Positions 1 to 8,914 of a stretch of DNA of 64,000 bases are shown piece by piece. Within the stretch, counting starts at the first letter, position 1. Every line of letters starts with the position of its first letter. The notes under the pieces were generated by a model that worked only from the letters and a program-made list of their open reading frames with translations, made no database searches and was not told where the DNA came from. The DNA comes from JACPPO01 sp965262505 (lineage in GTDB: Bacteria; Acidobacteriota; Vicinamibacteria; Vicinamibacterales; UBA2999), in assembly GCA_965262505.1 (NCBI GenBank), contig CBDHFM010000009.1, positions 1 through 64,000 on the forward strand, written 5' to 3'. A program made the position numbers and the translations under genes.

Positions 1-2108
1 AGGGCTACTGGCTCACGGCCCTGGCCGCGATTGTGCTGCTGGCGGCGTCTCCAGGGACGGCGCTGGCGCAGTCGCCGGATCCATCGGTCAAAATTGACAG
101 CGTGACGTTGTCCCCGACCACCGTGCCTGAGGGCGGCGAAGCGACGGCGACGGTGAAGTTCACGGTGACAGCTGGCACCGGCGCCACAGGCGATGATAAT
201 GACAACGGCGACGAAGCGGCGGATGTCGGCGTAACGGTCGGATTTGCGTGGGACGTCACTGGCTTGACGAACAGCCCCAGGGGGACGATTGTTGGGCCCG
301 GCAGCTTTAGTGGCCTCACCGCTACTGAGACGGAAAACACGGAGTTCGTCAGCGTGGCGGCGATCAGGGGAGGGAGCAAGAGGCAGTACACGGCAACCCG
401 CACCTTCCGTGCGAACCATGACCTCGACGCGGAAGGCGGGCAGTTTAAACTCGGCGCGACGGTGAGCGACTGGTCGGATGCCGTGGAGGTTACAATGCCG
501 GCCACGACCGCCACGTTCAAAATCGCTGACGACGAGGACCAGAAGTACACGCTGTCTCTTCCGTCAGCCAACCGGGGAGCGATTACCGAGGGCGCCCCTG
601 CCTCGATGTTGACTCTGACCGCGGACCCAAAGAGATCGATTGCAGCGACCGTGCCCGCGTTCACGGTGGTGGCGGACCCCTCGTCGGGCTACACGTTCGA
701 GCTGGAAAGCGGCCTTGTGGCGGGCGCAGCACCCGCCGGCCTTGCAGAGGGTAACGCTGGCGCTAGTGCTATGGTGACGCTTGGAACCATCCTGGCCAAG
801 GTCGACAAGAACCGGGTGGAGGACACCGTTACGGTGAAGCTGTACACCGGGTCGATCGGCAGCGCCTCGGTGCTGACTGAACTAGCCATCCCGGTGGCCG
901 ACATCCACAAGCTTGCGGCGCCGGACCACATCAAGGCGGTGGCGAAGGACGCGGCACTGGGCGGCGCGACGGCCACGGAGATTGTGGAAGGCGGCGACCC
1001 GGTCTACCTGACGATTACCGTGGATCGCGGTAGTGCGGCTACCAAAGACCTGACGACGGCGGAAAAGCTCACGGTGAACATTCGATCCAGCGGGGCGCAG
1101 GGGGTCGACTTCGAGGTGGAGCCTACGCGGGTGACCTTGGACCCGAAGGACGGCGGCAAGTCCACCAGCGACGTGGATATCAAGCTGTGGGCGGTGGATA
1201 CCGACGATGATGTTGGCGCCGAAGATCTCGTGTTGCATCTTGAGGTGTCGGGCGAAACGGCGAAAGGACCGGGAACCTCGACCGGGATGTTCTCGATCAC
1301 TATTGTGGACGAGACCATGAAGAAGGTTGCGCCGGCGTCGCAGGCCGATGCGTACCCGAAGATCATGGCGGCCCTCGGCAAAGATCCAACAAATACCGTG
1401 ATGAACCCCGGCGACACGGGCACGGTCATGACGAGCGACCTGTTCACGGTGATGGACGGCTACACCGCCGCCTACGGGGCCTCTGTGGAGGGCAGTGGGG
1501 TCAGTGTTTCGGCGTCGGGCGACAGTATCACCGTCGACGCGAAATCGGCGACCGGCGCAGCACCCGCCAAGGTCACCGTCACCGCGACGGCGAAGATGAA
1601 AGCGTCCTCGTTCGCGCCGTCTCAGACCGTCTCCAACATCGCCGAAATCACGTTCCCTGTGACGGTGGTCGACATGCCGCTGGTGGTCACGCTGGCCGCC
1701 GATCCCACGGAGATCGATGAGGGCGGTACATCGATGATCACCGCGACGGCTAATCGATACGTCACGGCTGGCGACGGTGCTGTCGAAATCAATCTGGTCG
1801 TGGTTCCAAGTGACGGCGGCACACTGGATGCCGAGTCGATCATGATCGCGATGGGCGATATGAGCGGCTCCGCCATGTTGACGGCCACGGCAGACGACGA
1901 CATGGATAACGAGACGGTGACCGTGGTTGCCACGGGCAGCGGAATCGACGCTTCAAGGCAGGTCGCGGTTGCCGTGACCGACACGACGGAGGCGGTGGTG
2001 CCGGAGCCGGTGCCAGCGCTGCCGTTGATTGCGCAGTGGCTGCTCGGGCTTGGCCTGCTGGGTGGCGGCGCGCGGCAGCTCTTTCGGCGGCGGCGGCAGG
2101 GCTCGTAG
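1..2108 (+). CDS. Secreted VPALP-tailed surface protein 1 (5' end outside window)
   Basis: The reading frame is open from the first base, so the start lies upstream. The first ~24 visible residues are the end of a signal peptide (hydrophobic core, then an ALAQ cleavage region), nearly identical in DNA to the start of the protein at 20991-24050. The ~640-residue middle is rich in Thr, Val, Ala and Asp, with beta-sandwich-like segments of the PTVPEGG and PTEIDEGG type that recall Calx-beta or adhesin repeats. The last ~33 residues form a tripartite tail: a VPALP motif (from about 2010), a hydrophobic Leu/Gly segment and a terminal Arg cluster. That layout matches the known architecture of exosortase substrates (motif, transmembrane helix, basic end). 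Inference: a secreted, surface-processed protein handled by the exosortase at 42366-43811. The exact role is unknown. Confidence 0.8.
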   Translation, partial: GYWLTALAAIVLLAASPGTALAQSPDPSVKIDSVTLSPTTVPEGGEATATVKFTVTAGTGATGDDNDNGDEAADVGVTVGFAWDVTGLTNSPRGTIVGPGSFSGLTATETENTEFVSVAAIRGGSKRQYTATRTFRANHDLDAEGGQFKLGATVSDWSDAVEVTMPATTATFKIADDEDQKYTLSLPSANRGAITEGAPASMLTLTADPKRSIAATVPAFTVVADPSSGYTFELESGLVAGAAPAGLAEGNAGASAMVTLGTILAKVDKNRVEDTVTVKLYTGSIGSASVLTELAIPVADIHKLAAPDHIKAVAKDAALGGATATEIVEGGDPVYLTITVDRGSAATKDLTTAEKLTVNIRSSGAQGVDFEVEPTRVTLDPKDGGKSTSDVDIKLWAVDTDDDVGAEDLVLHLEVSGETAKGPGTSTGMFSITIVDETMKKVAPASQADAYPKIMAALGKDPTNTVMNPGDTGTVMTSDLFTVMDGYTAAYGASVEGSGVSVSASGDSITVDAKSATGAAPAKVTVTATAKMKASSFAPSQTVSNIAEITFPVTVVDMPLVVTLAADPTEIDEGGTSMITATANRYVTAGDGAVEINLVVVPSDGGTLDAESIMIAMGDMSGSAMLTATADDDMDNETVTVVATGSGIDASRQVAVAVTDTTEAVVPEPVPALPLIAQWLLGLGLLGGGARQLFRRRRQGS

Positions 2109-2895
2109 AGCCCATCGTTCCTGAGAGCCCGGGGGGGTAATCGGGCAGGGGGGGGACCCGGCGCGTTTGCGCCGGATCCCCACTTTGCTTTTCTGAGCGT
2201 CCCTGAGGGTTCTGGTCGTGGAACGGTGCTCCCGGCTCGTGCCCGGCGATTTTTCGGCGAGCGGCGCCTCCGGTGTCCGTTCGCCTTTTTTTTGTTCGGA
2301 GCCACTCCCCACCGCGGTTAATTCCGCAGATTGAGTCCGGCTCGTGCTTCGGGTGTCCACAGCGGTCCAGCCTCGTCGGTCGGTTCGTCCTCTTTTCGGT
2401 CCTGGTCGGCTCACGGAGATCGGCGGCTCCGTGGCCGCTCCAAGGCCATGCGCAGATCCAGGAGCGCGTGAAGCCGTCCGGGAGAGTCCAGGGGTATCGA
2501 AAAAAAAGTGGGGGGTGTTTTGGTGGGTGTCAGCGTGGATCGCGTGTGCCCGAACACGCGACAGCTGACGATTGGCGCGCCATCGCGAGCGCCTGACGGT
2601 GATGCCTGCACCGCAGCGGCGAGCGGGACGGTGCGGGACTTCCGGGATAATCGGTGAGACGAGCACGAGGACCCGTCCACTAGCGGCTTAGATGGTCCCG
2701 TATGTTCCTGTGTGGAAAAAGGGGTACATCGAGGGAATACGATGTACCGGTATTCAGGTAAGTGTCTGACTGTTAATGTCTTACGCCATCTGTGCGATAG
2801 CCGTGACAGTAACGGCCGGCCCGGGCGACATTTCGGACGAAGGCGTTCGACAGCGCGTTCTCGGGGTGCCGGCCTCGGGGCTTGCGTTTAGGGGA
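2001..2895. repeat. Long 3' repeat, copy 1 (tail-coding DNA plus noncoding flank)
   Basis: From the VPALP tail codons to about 2895 the DNA is closely similar to 23946-24990, which follows the second VPALP protein. It includes the terminator hairpin, an A8 tract followed by a G-rich run near 2505, and a segment around 2820-2885 that differs at only a few positions. No convincing gene was found between 2109 and 2979: short ORFs exist on both strands, but they are not consistent between the two copies. Copy 2 carries about 125 extra bases near 24540-24665. Confidence 0.85.
2152..2194 (+). terminator. Rho-independent terminator after VPALP protein 1
   Basis: A 13-bp stem (GGGGACCCGGCGC pairing with GCGCCGGATCCCC, one mismatch) with a 4-base loop is followed by a T-rich stretch at 2183-2194. 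It lies 44 bases after the stop codon. The same hairpin follows the paralogue at 24105-24150. Confidence 0.75.
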
Positions 2896-2979
2896 TCTTG
2901 TCGGGAGCGTCATAGCCTTGCTGTTCTCCTCTCTCTGGGGACGCATACGCATCTAGGATCGACCGCGACGGGCCGTTGC

Positions 2980-3264
2980 CTACCTTCTGAACACCTGCGA
3001 ATGCGATCCTAGTCGAGTCAGAAATAGCTGCTCTGTATCGGGTTTTCGGTAGATGAGCACCAAGTCCGGCCTCACGTGGCAGTCCCGGTAGTGAGCCCAG
3101 TCCCCAACGAGAGCGTGATCATGGTGCCGGTCCTGTAACGGCTGGTCGTTGGCGAGAGCGTCAACGATAGGCCTGAGCACGCCGTCAAGGGCCGCCCGAC
3201 CCTTGGTCCCCGCTTCGCGCCTGTAGTCGCGTCGGAACCTATTCGTTCGCTTGATCGTCCGCAT
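2980..3264 (-). CDS. YafQ/RelE-family mRNA-interferase toxin
   Basis: A 94-residue protein with the YafQ layout: a basic N-terminus (RTNRFRRDYRRE), a central LVGDWAHYRDCHV segment, the PDLVLIYR strand, and a C-terminal RLGSHSQVF. The C-terminal His and Phe match the positions of the catalytic residues in YafQ. Family knowledge: ribosome-dependent cleavage of mRNA. The preferred start is the internal ATG at 3264 (MRTIKR); an ATG 12 bases upstream is also possible. It overlaps the upstream antitoxin gene by 26 bases, the usual antitoxin-first arrangement. It appears intact. Confidence 0.82.
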   Translation of the reverse strand: MRTIKRTNRFRRDYRREAGTKGRAALDGVLRPIVDALANDQPLQDRHHDHALVGDWAHYRDCHVRPDLVLIYRKPDTEQLFLTRLGSHSQVFRR

Positions 3265-3451
3265 GCAGGTCGTCAAAGAGGGCCTGCACGCTGTCGAACG
3301 ACGGGAGATGCCCTTCTTCTGTCTCCCGCATCGCGGCTATCGTTGTAGCGTTCGGTGCTCTCTCTTGCGTTGGTGCGCTAGCAGCGGTCGTGGCGGCTGC
3401 CGCCGACATTTCCCGTCGCGCGTGTCTCAGGTCGTCAGGTCGTTTGGTCAT
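3239..3451 (-). CDS. RelB/DinJ-like antitoxin partner of the YafQ toxin
   Basis: A 70-residue protein upstream of and overlapping the YafQ-like toxin. The C-terminal half (IAAMRETEEGHLPSF then VQALFDDLHAD) is typical of RelB/DinJ antitoxin C-termini that wrap the toxin. The N-terminal half is Ala/Thr-rich and lacks an obvious ribbon-helix-helix motif, so DNA binding is uncertain. The call rests mainly on position and on the C-terminal pattern. Confidence 0.7.
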   Translation of the reverse strand: MTKRPDDLRHARREMSAAAATTAASAPTQERAPNATTIAAMRETEEGHLPSFDSVQALFDDLHADDQANE

Positions 3452-3591
3452 CCCACTCGTACCATCGTATGCAAGTATCTACTTGTCTCAAGTTTGCGTA
3501 ACGGGCTGAACAGGGTCAAGCTTTTTATTTGATTTTTCCGGTCGCATACGGTCGCTGGGCGAGAGTGGGAGCCTGACGTCGCTGGCTTCTC

Positions 3592-3633
3592 GCTGTCCGC
3601 CGCCGTCGTCGTGAACTCAACGTCACAGGTCAC
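3592..3633 (-). pseudogene. RelE-type toxin remnant (first ~13 residues only)
   Basis: Directly after the 74-aa antitoxin, overlapping its stop codon, a frame opens with TCDVEFTTTAAD, a typical RelE/ParE N-terminal strand. After this the sequence diverges from the second copy at 38903-38971 and loses toxin character. The toxin has been cut away and the antitoxin stands alone. Confidence 0.55.
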
Positions 3634-3854
3634 CGCGACGACTCAAGCCGGTCTGCGACATCCGAAAGGCTCGTCGTTCTGCCGCCGGCCTCGACCTCTG
3701 CGAGCGAGCGCTGCAGTGCTTCGGCGAAATCCTCGCGCAGCCTCAGTCCTTGGTCTGGATCGCCGAGCAACCCGGTAATGGACTGGACCACGGACTCCCG
3801 CACAAGTTCTTTGAATTCGTTCACGGTCAAGTCAGCGATCCGGGAGCTTGCCAT
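3630..3854 (-). CDS. Orphan antitoxin-like small protein, copy 1
   Basis: A 74-residue acidic protein starting MASSRIADLTVNEF, with a C-terminal SLAEVEAGGRTTSLSDVADRL segment. This layout is typical of short antitoxins that precede RelE-like toxins: an N-terminal multimerisation helix and a C-terminal toxin-binding region. Only a ~13-codon toxin stub follows. A copy with one amino-acid change (Gly to Ser) lies at 38968-39192, within a larger duplicated block that also contains an integrase. Inference: an antitoxin of a defunct type II module. Confidence 0.65.
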   Translation of the reverse strand: MASSRIADLTVNEFKELVRESVVQSITGLLGDPDQGLRLREDFAEALQRSLAEVEAGGRTTSLSDVADRLESSR

Positions 3855-4033
3855 CGTATTTCCCTCTATTCGTTACGGTGAAGTCGGTCTCAGACTACGC
3901 CACCGCCATGACCCACGCCAGCCGTCGACCAGCGCAGCTGGCGGCATCGTACGCGGATCACCCGATTGAGACAACGCGCCGTGCGTCCCTCCACACCGGC
4001 CTGTCACCGGTACGCCGGCATCACCTACCTGTG

Positions 4034-5287
4034 CTACCCGCCGACGTATTCGGCCCAGTCGTCCATGAGCCGCCGCCGCCGCTCGAACAAGTCCGACCGC
4101 GCGTACGCCGCCTCGACTTGGTTGTGCACCCTGTGCGCGAGCGCCGCTTCGATCACCTCGCGCGGGTGGTCGGTGTCCTCGGCGGCCCAATCGCGAAAGG
4201 TGGACCGGAACCCGTGTGGCACGGCCGCGATCTGCTGGTCCTGGAGGAGGCGCCGTAGCGCCTGCTCGGGGAGCGGCGCCCCGTCCGCGGTGGGGAACAC
4301 GAGCGGACTGGTGCCGTCGCCGAGCGTCCGCGCGGCATCGAGAATCGCCATCGCGCGACGTGCCAGCGGCACCCGGTGCGGGCGCTTCGCCTTCATGCGC
4401 GTCGCGGGGATCATCCACACGCGGCCGGCCGTGTCGATCTCGGCCCACTCGGCCCCGCGCACCTCGCCCCACCGCGCCGCGGTCAGCACGAGCCACTCGC
4501 ACGCCAGCGTGACGACGGGCGCCGCCGCCGACATGCGGACCGCCGCGACGGCCGCGGCCATGTCCTGATGGGGCAACGCCCGCCTGTGCGCCACCAGCGC
4601 CTGCTGCGGGCCGAGGACCGGGCCGATCCGGTCGCAGGGGTTGTCGGTCCGCCACTCCATCGCCACGGCCCACTCCAACACCGCCCGGATGCGCTGGCGC
4701 ACGCGACGCGCGGTCTGTGCCTTGTCGTGCCAGATGGGGGTGAGGATCTCCAGCACGTCGGCGCTCGTCACGTCGGAAATCAGGCGTGTGCCGATGCGGG
4801 GAAAGGCGTAGCGCTCCAGGCTCGCCAGCCAGCTCTTTGGGTGGCGGCTGCTCTGCCAGCCGGCCCGTTGCTGGTCCAGCACGCGGCGGGCGGCGTCGGC
4901 GAACGTCGGCGTCTGCTCCGCGCGGCGTTTCTCCGCGCGCGGGTCGCCGCCCTCGCGGGCCAGCTTACGGTTGGCCAGCGCCTTCTCGCGCGCCTCGGCG
5001 AGCGGGACCAACTGCGCGCTGCCGAGCCCGAGTTCCTGGTGCCGGCCGCGGACGACGAGCCGCTGGACCCAGCTGCGGGTCCCGGACGGCTGCACGAAGA
5101 GATACAAGCCCTGCCCGTCGCAGTAGCGTCCCGGCCCCGCCGTCCGCACGAAGAGGGCGGAGAGGGCCTTGTCGGGATGGCGGCCGCGGGGCTTCGTGCG
5201 TCGCGGCCCGTTCGCCGCGCCGGGCGCGCTATTCATTCCCGTATTATCTCGTGGAACACGGTGCACGGCATAGGACGTTCGTGACAT
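4034..5287 (-). CDS. Tyrosine site-specific integrase (P4 type, DUF4102 arm), full copy
   Basis: A 417-residue integrase of normal P4-family length. The N-terminal arm-binding domain includes GRYCDGQGLYLFV. A SAM-like core-binding domain spans about 130-215. The catalytic domain shows the first Arg in TAARWGEVRG, the HxxR box in PHGFRSTFRDWA, the second His in EAALAHRVHN and the Tyr in AAYARSDLF. It is divergently arranged with a second integrase starting near 5403. Nearly identical DNA occurs at 25892-27172 and, truncated, at 39372-39716. Expected role: excision and insertion of a genomic island. Confidence 0.92.
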   Translation of the reverse strand: MSRTSYAVHRVPRDNTGMNSAPGAANGPRRTKPRGRHPDKALSALFVRTAGPGRYCDGQGLYLFVQPSGTRSWVQRLVVRGRHQELGLGSAQLVPLAEAREKALANRKLAREGGDPRAEKRRAEQTPTFADAARRVLDQQRAGWQSSRHPKSWLASLERYAFPRIGTRLISDVTSADVLEILTPIWHDKAQTARRVRQRIRAVLEWAVAMEWRTDNPCDRIGPVLGPQQALVAHRRALPHQDMAAAVAAVRMSAAAPVVTLACEWLVLTAARWGEVRGAEWAEIDTAGRVWMIPATRMKAKRPHRVPLARRAMAILDAARTLGDGTSPLVFPTADGAPLPEQALRRLLQDQQIAAVPHGFRSTFRDWAAEDTDHPREVIEAALAHRVHNQVEAAYARSDLFERRRRLMDDWAEYVGG

Positions 5288-5402
5288 GGTTCAGTCCCTC
5301 CATCGACGTGATAAATGATGATGACTACGCTGGTTATGGTCGTCCTGGCATCACGTAGGACGGCCGTGGACCTCACGCCTCTGTTGCTGTCACGGCAACG
5401 GT

Positions 5403-6524
5403 TTGTACCTCCTGGTGGAGCCTACCGGCGCGCGGCGCTGGATACAACGGCTCGTCGTCCACGGACGCCGGCGCGAGTTGGGCCTCGGCGGCTTCCCGCT
5501 CGTCTCGCTGAAGGAGGCGAACGAGAAGGCGTTCACCAACCGCAAGCTGGCCCGCGAGGGCGGCGACCCGCTCGCGGACCGGCACCGTCACGCGAACGTG
5601 CCCACCTTCGCCGAGGCGGCCGAGCGCGTCTGGACGGACAAAACCCTCGGCTGGCGCCACCCCGGGCACGCCCACGACTGGATGGCGAGCCTGACGCGGC
5701 ACGTGCTTCCCCACATCGGTGACACGCCGGTGTCGAGCGTCAGCAGCGCCGACATGCTGGACACGCTACGGCGCATCTGGCACGTCCGGCCCGAGACCGC
5801 GCGGCGCGTCCGCCAGCGGATCAGCGCCGTGATGGACTGGGCCGTGGCCATGGAGTACCGCAGCGACAATCCGTGCCACCGGATCGGCCCGGTCCTCGGC
5901 CCGCAACAGGACCTCGTGGAGCACATGCGCGCGCTGCCGCACGGCGAGGTGGCGGGGGCGATTCAAACGATGGGGGGGTCGGGGGTGACGCCGGCCGTCA
6001 AGCTAGCGTTTGAGTTTCTGGTGCTGACGGCGGCGCGGTCGGGAGAAGTGCGCGGCGCACGGTGGGACGAGATCGATCGGCCGGGCCGCGCGTGGACGAT
6101 CCCCGCGACGCGGATGAAGTCAAAGCGCGAGCACCGGGTGCCGCTGTGCGGGCGCGCGATGGCGATTCTCAAAGCGGCGCGGACGCTCGGCGACGGGTGC
6201 AGTCCGCTCGTATTCCCCGGCCAGGGCGGCACGCCGATCAGCATCACGCGGTTGCCGCGGCTCCTGCAAGACCTGAACGTGGCCGCCGTGCCGCACGGCT
6301 TCCGCTCCTCGTTCCGGGACTGGGCGGCCGAGGAGACGAGCCATCCGCGCGAGGTCGTTGAGGCGGCGCTCGCGCACGTCGTCGGCAACCAGACCGAGGC
6401 GGCCTACGCCCGCTCGGACCTGTTCGAGCGCCGTCGTCACCTGATGGCCGAGTGGGGGGCCTACCTCGGCGGCGAGGGCACGGCCGACGCGACGCGCCGC
6501 GCGGACCTGCGGAGGGCCGGCTGA
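5403..6524 (+). CDS. Second tyrosine integrase, N-terminus degraded
   Basis: A 373-residue integrase from GLYLLVEPTG onward. The catalytic set is present (TAARSGEVRG, PHGFRSSFRDWA, EAALAHVVGN, AAYARSDLF). The first ~40 residues of the arm-binding domain are missing: the upstream in-frame DNA reads CHGNG but runs into stop codons at 5319-5327, and the only start is a poor TTG. It is probably non-functional or arm-domain-deficient. Related copies are at 27216-27993 (internal deletion) and 34769-35752 (N-terminal truncation). Confidence 0.8.
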   Translation: MYLLVEPTGARRWIQRLVVHGRRRELGLGGFPLVSLKEANEKAFTNRKLAREGGDPLADRHRHANVPTFAEAAERVWTDKTLGWRHPGHAHDWMASLTRHVLPHIGDTPVSSVSSADMLDTLRRIWHVRPETARRVRQRISAVMDWAVAMEYRSDNPCHRIGPVLGPQQDLVEHMRALPHGEVAGAIQTMGGSGVTPAVKLAFEFLVLTAARSGEVRGARWDEIDRPGRAWTIPATRMKSKREHRVPLCGRAMAILKAARTLGDGCSPLVFPGQGGTPISITRLPRLLQDLNVAAVPHGFRSSFRDWAAEETSHPREVVEAALAHVVGNQTEAAYARSDLFERRRHLMAEWGAYLGGEGTADATRRADLRRAG

Positions 6525-6693
6525 TGATCGCGCATCTTCAGGAACGGGCGGCCGTCTTGAGCAGCGGGCAGGCGCGAGGATCATTCGTGACGGTAGACCG
6601 ATGACGAGAAGCCATGACTGACTCGGCCACACCGTTCGCTATTGACTCCCCCCGCCGCTCGCTGAAGCCGTCCCGTGGGAAAGGCGGGAGCTG

Positions 6694-8859
6694 ATGGCCT
6701 GGTGGCGTACACCGTCGGCGCAGACCCCCACGTGGTCCCTGGAGGACGACCACACCGCGTTTGCTACGACCATCAAGGCGCAGATCGAGCAGGGCGTGGC
6801 GCCGTGGCAGAAGCCGTGGCCGCCCGGCGAGCGCCGACTCCCGGAACACCTCGTAAGCGGGCAGGCGTACCGGGGCGTGAACGCGCTGCACTTGAGTGTC
6901 GTCCAAACCGCGAAGGACTACCGCGACAACCGCTGGGCGCCCGCCACCGAGATCCAGGCGCTGGGTGGTCACGTCCGCCCAGGCGAGCAGGCGACGCCTG
7001 TCCTGTGTGACACGATGGACGACGAGCAGGCGCCGCCGCCGCCCGGCGCGCCCGACACGGGCCAGCCGGCCGGCGGCGAGCAAGACCCCGCGCAGGCCCG
7101 TCCGCCGATGGTCCGCTGCGACGCCGTGTTCAACGTCGAACAGGCCGACGGCCTGAGCGCCGACGACCGCGACAAAAAGTCCAAGTCTGAAACCCATGAC
7201 CTCGCCGAGCGCGTGATCCAGGAGAGCGGGATTCACGTCACCCACGTGCACGGCGACCGTGCCTTTTACAACAGGCACACCGACAAGGTGACGTTGCCCG
7301 AACGTGACCAGTTCGCATCCGCGGACGGGTATTACCAGACCGCGTTGCACGAACTCGGGCACGCCACCGGCCACCCCGATCGACTGAACCGCGCCACGCT
7401 CACGACCGGCGTCGGGGATTTCGGCAGCATGGAGTACGCCCGCGAAGAACTGCGCGCCGAAATAGCGGCGATGCTGACCGGCGTGCGGGTCGGCGTCGGC
7501 CACGACGGGAGCCGTGGCGCGCCGTACGTGCAGGGCTGGCTCACGGCGCTGGACGACGACCCGCAGGAAATCGACAAGGCCGCCGCCGAGGCGCAACACA
7601 TGTCGGACTACCTGCTGCGCCAGGTCCGCGCGCACGAACAGGCGATCGCGCAGAAACACGCCGCACTGACCGCCACATACTCCGCCGGCCGGAGTCCACA
7701 GATCAGCCCCGCGCCGACGGCGCGACCGCGGGACCCGCACCCGCCCCTGCCCGTGGTGGCCGCTCCCGGACCCCGAGCGGAGGATCGTCACCCCGCGGGG
7801 GATCCGCCGCCCCGCCGGGCGCGGCGATCGGGCGCGGGTGCCCAGGTGACGAGCCCCGTCACGCGCCCCCCGGTCCCGGACCGCGCGAGCCAGCTCGCGG
7901 CGCTCGCCGCCCTCGGCTGGACCGGACGCGATGCGGAGTGGATCGCCCTGGTCTGTCTCCAGAGCGGCGTCTTTACGCGGTCCCAGTACGGGGCGTACTT
8001 CAAGACGGGTGCGGACCGAAAACCCGCCGGCCGCTTCGTTCGCGCGCTGCTCGAGAAGCAGCTCGCCGTGGAGGACGCGCGGGCCATCTTTCCCGGCGGC
8101 GCGCGTGCCGTCCACATCACACAGAAATCGATCTACCGGGCGCTTGGCATCCCGGACGTCCGCCACCGCCGGGGCCAGGAGGCGACCACGCAGGTGCTCA
8201 TGCGCCGGCTGCTCTCGCTCGATTACGTCATCGAGCGGCCGACCCTCGGCTGGCTCCCGACTGAGGTGGAGAAGGTGCAGCGGCTGGTGGCGCTCGGCAT
8301 CGACCGGGGCGTGTTGCCCTACCGCACGTACGGCGAGGGCGCGCAGGCACGAAAGCGGTTTGTGGCGCTCAAGTGTCCCGTCGCCGTGGACGAGCACACA
8401 GCCACGTTCACCTACGTCGATCCGGGGCTGACGACCGATAGCGAGCTGCGCGCGTGGGGCGTGGCCCACGCGCCGTTGTGGGCCGCGCTGCGGGCGCGGA
8501 CTTTCGCCGTGCACGTCGTCGCGATCGGCACGGGCGCAAAGGCGGCAGACCACGCCGAGCCCGTGCTGAAACGCTGGACCCGGGCCGGCGACGGGCAGGG
8601 CGCAGCGGACCCCACCGGGCCGACCCAAGCCGACCCTGATATCCGCCAGGAAATCGCCCGGGTGAAAGACGCGATCAGCGGCGGCAATCGTTCCCTGCTT
8701 GGCGCGTTGGGCGGATTCAAGACGGCCGTAGATCGACTGATGGAGCTGCGTCAACTCCCCGAGGGCACGCCCACCAAAGAGCATCGGCGAGCCGCGATTG
8801 ACCGGTACTCGATCTGGAGCACGATCCGGTTGGTCAGTCCCGAGGCGGCATTATGCTGA
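6694..8859 (+). CDS. ArdC-like antirestriction protein with extra winged-helix-like C-terminal region
   Basis: A 721-residue protein. Residues ~15-110 resemble the ArdC N-terminal ssDNA-binding domain (GVAPWQKPW). Residues ~140-290 form a zincin-like domain with HELGH at 219-223 and a downstream EELRAE (251-256) that may supply the third metal ligand. A Pro-rich linker follows, then a ~330-residue region (LGWTGRDAEWIALV, FTRSQYGAYF) resembling the winged helix of plasmid replication-relaxation proteins. Known role of ArdC: it protects incoming conjugative DNA from restriction. The usual ArdC is ~300 aa, so the C-terminal half is unusual. The start has a GGGAG upstream. A full second copy is at 59782-61950, a truncated one at 39897-40750 and a fragment at 38305-38390. 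Confidence 0.82.
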   Translation: MAWWRTPSAQTPTWSLEDDHTAFATTIKAQIEQGVAPWQKPWPPGERRLPEHLVSGQAYRGVNALHLSVVQTAKDYRDNRWAPATEIQALGGHVRPGEQATPVLCDTMDDEQAPPPPGAPDTGQPAGGEQDPAQARPPMVRCDAVFNVEQADGLSADDRDKKSKSETHDLAERVIQESGIHVTHVHGDRAFYNRHTDKVTLPERDQFASADGYYQTALHELGHATGHPDRLNRATLTTGVGDFGSMEYAREELRAEIAAMLTGVRVGVGHDGSRGAPYVQGWLTALDDDPQEIDKAAAEAQHMSDYLLRQVRAHEQAIAQKHAALTATYSAGRSPQISPAPTARPRDPHPPLPVVAAPGPRAEDRHPAGDPPPRRARRSGAGAQVTSPVTRPPVPDRASQLAALAALGWTGRDAEWIALVCLQSGVFTRSQYGAYFKTGADRKPAGRFVRALLEKQLAVEDARAIFPGGARAVHITQKSIYRALGIPDVRHRRGQEATTQVLMRRLLSLDYVIERPTLGWLPTEVEKVQRLVALGIDRGVLPYRTYGEGAQARKRFVALKCPVAVDEHTATFTYVDPGLTTDSELRAWGVAHAPLWAALRARTFAVHVVAIGTGAKAADHAEPVLKRWTRAGDGQGAADPTGPTQADPDIRQEIARVKDAISGGNRSLLGALGGFKTAVDRLMELRQLPEGTPTKEHRRAAIDRYSIWSTIRLVSPEAALC

Positions 8860-8914
8860 CCCGCGCCATGTTGCTCGTCGTCTGGACCGTTCCGGGGTCA
8901 CGATGGGGGTCACG

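Noticed and set aside
2776..3012. Short plus-strand frame in the 3' repeat (MSYAICAIAVTVTAG...)
   Set aside because: The frame is not preserved to the same end in the other repeat copy, and there is no ribosome site.
3873..4673. 266-codon minus-strand frame over the integrase
   Set aside because: Shadow of the integrase gene; Arg/Gly-rich without domain features.
6538..8784. 748-residue open frame on the minus strand opposite ardC
   Set aside because: It is a GC-rich shadow of the real ArdC gene; Arg/Gly/Leu-rich without domain features. A similar 661-residue shadow occurs at 59683-61668 opposite copy 2.
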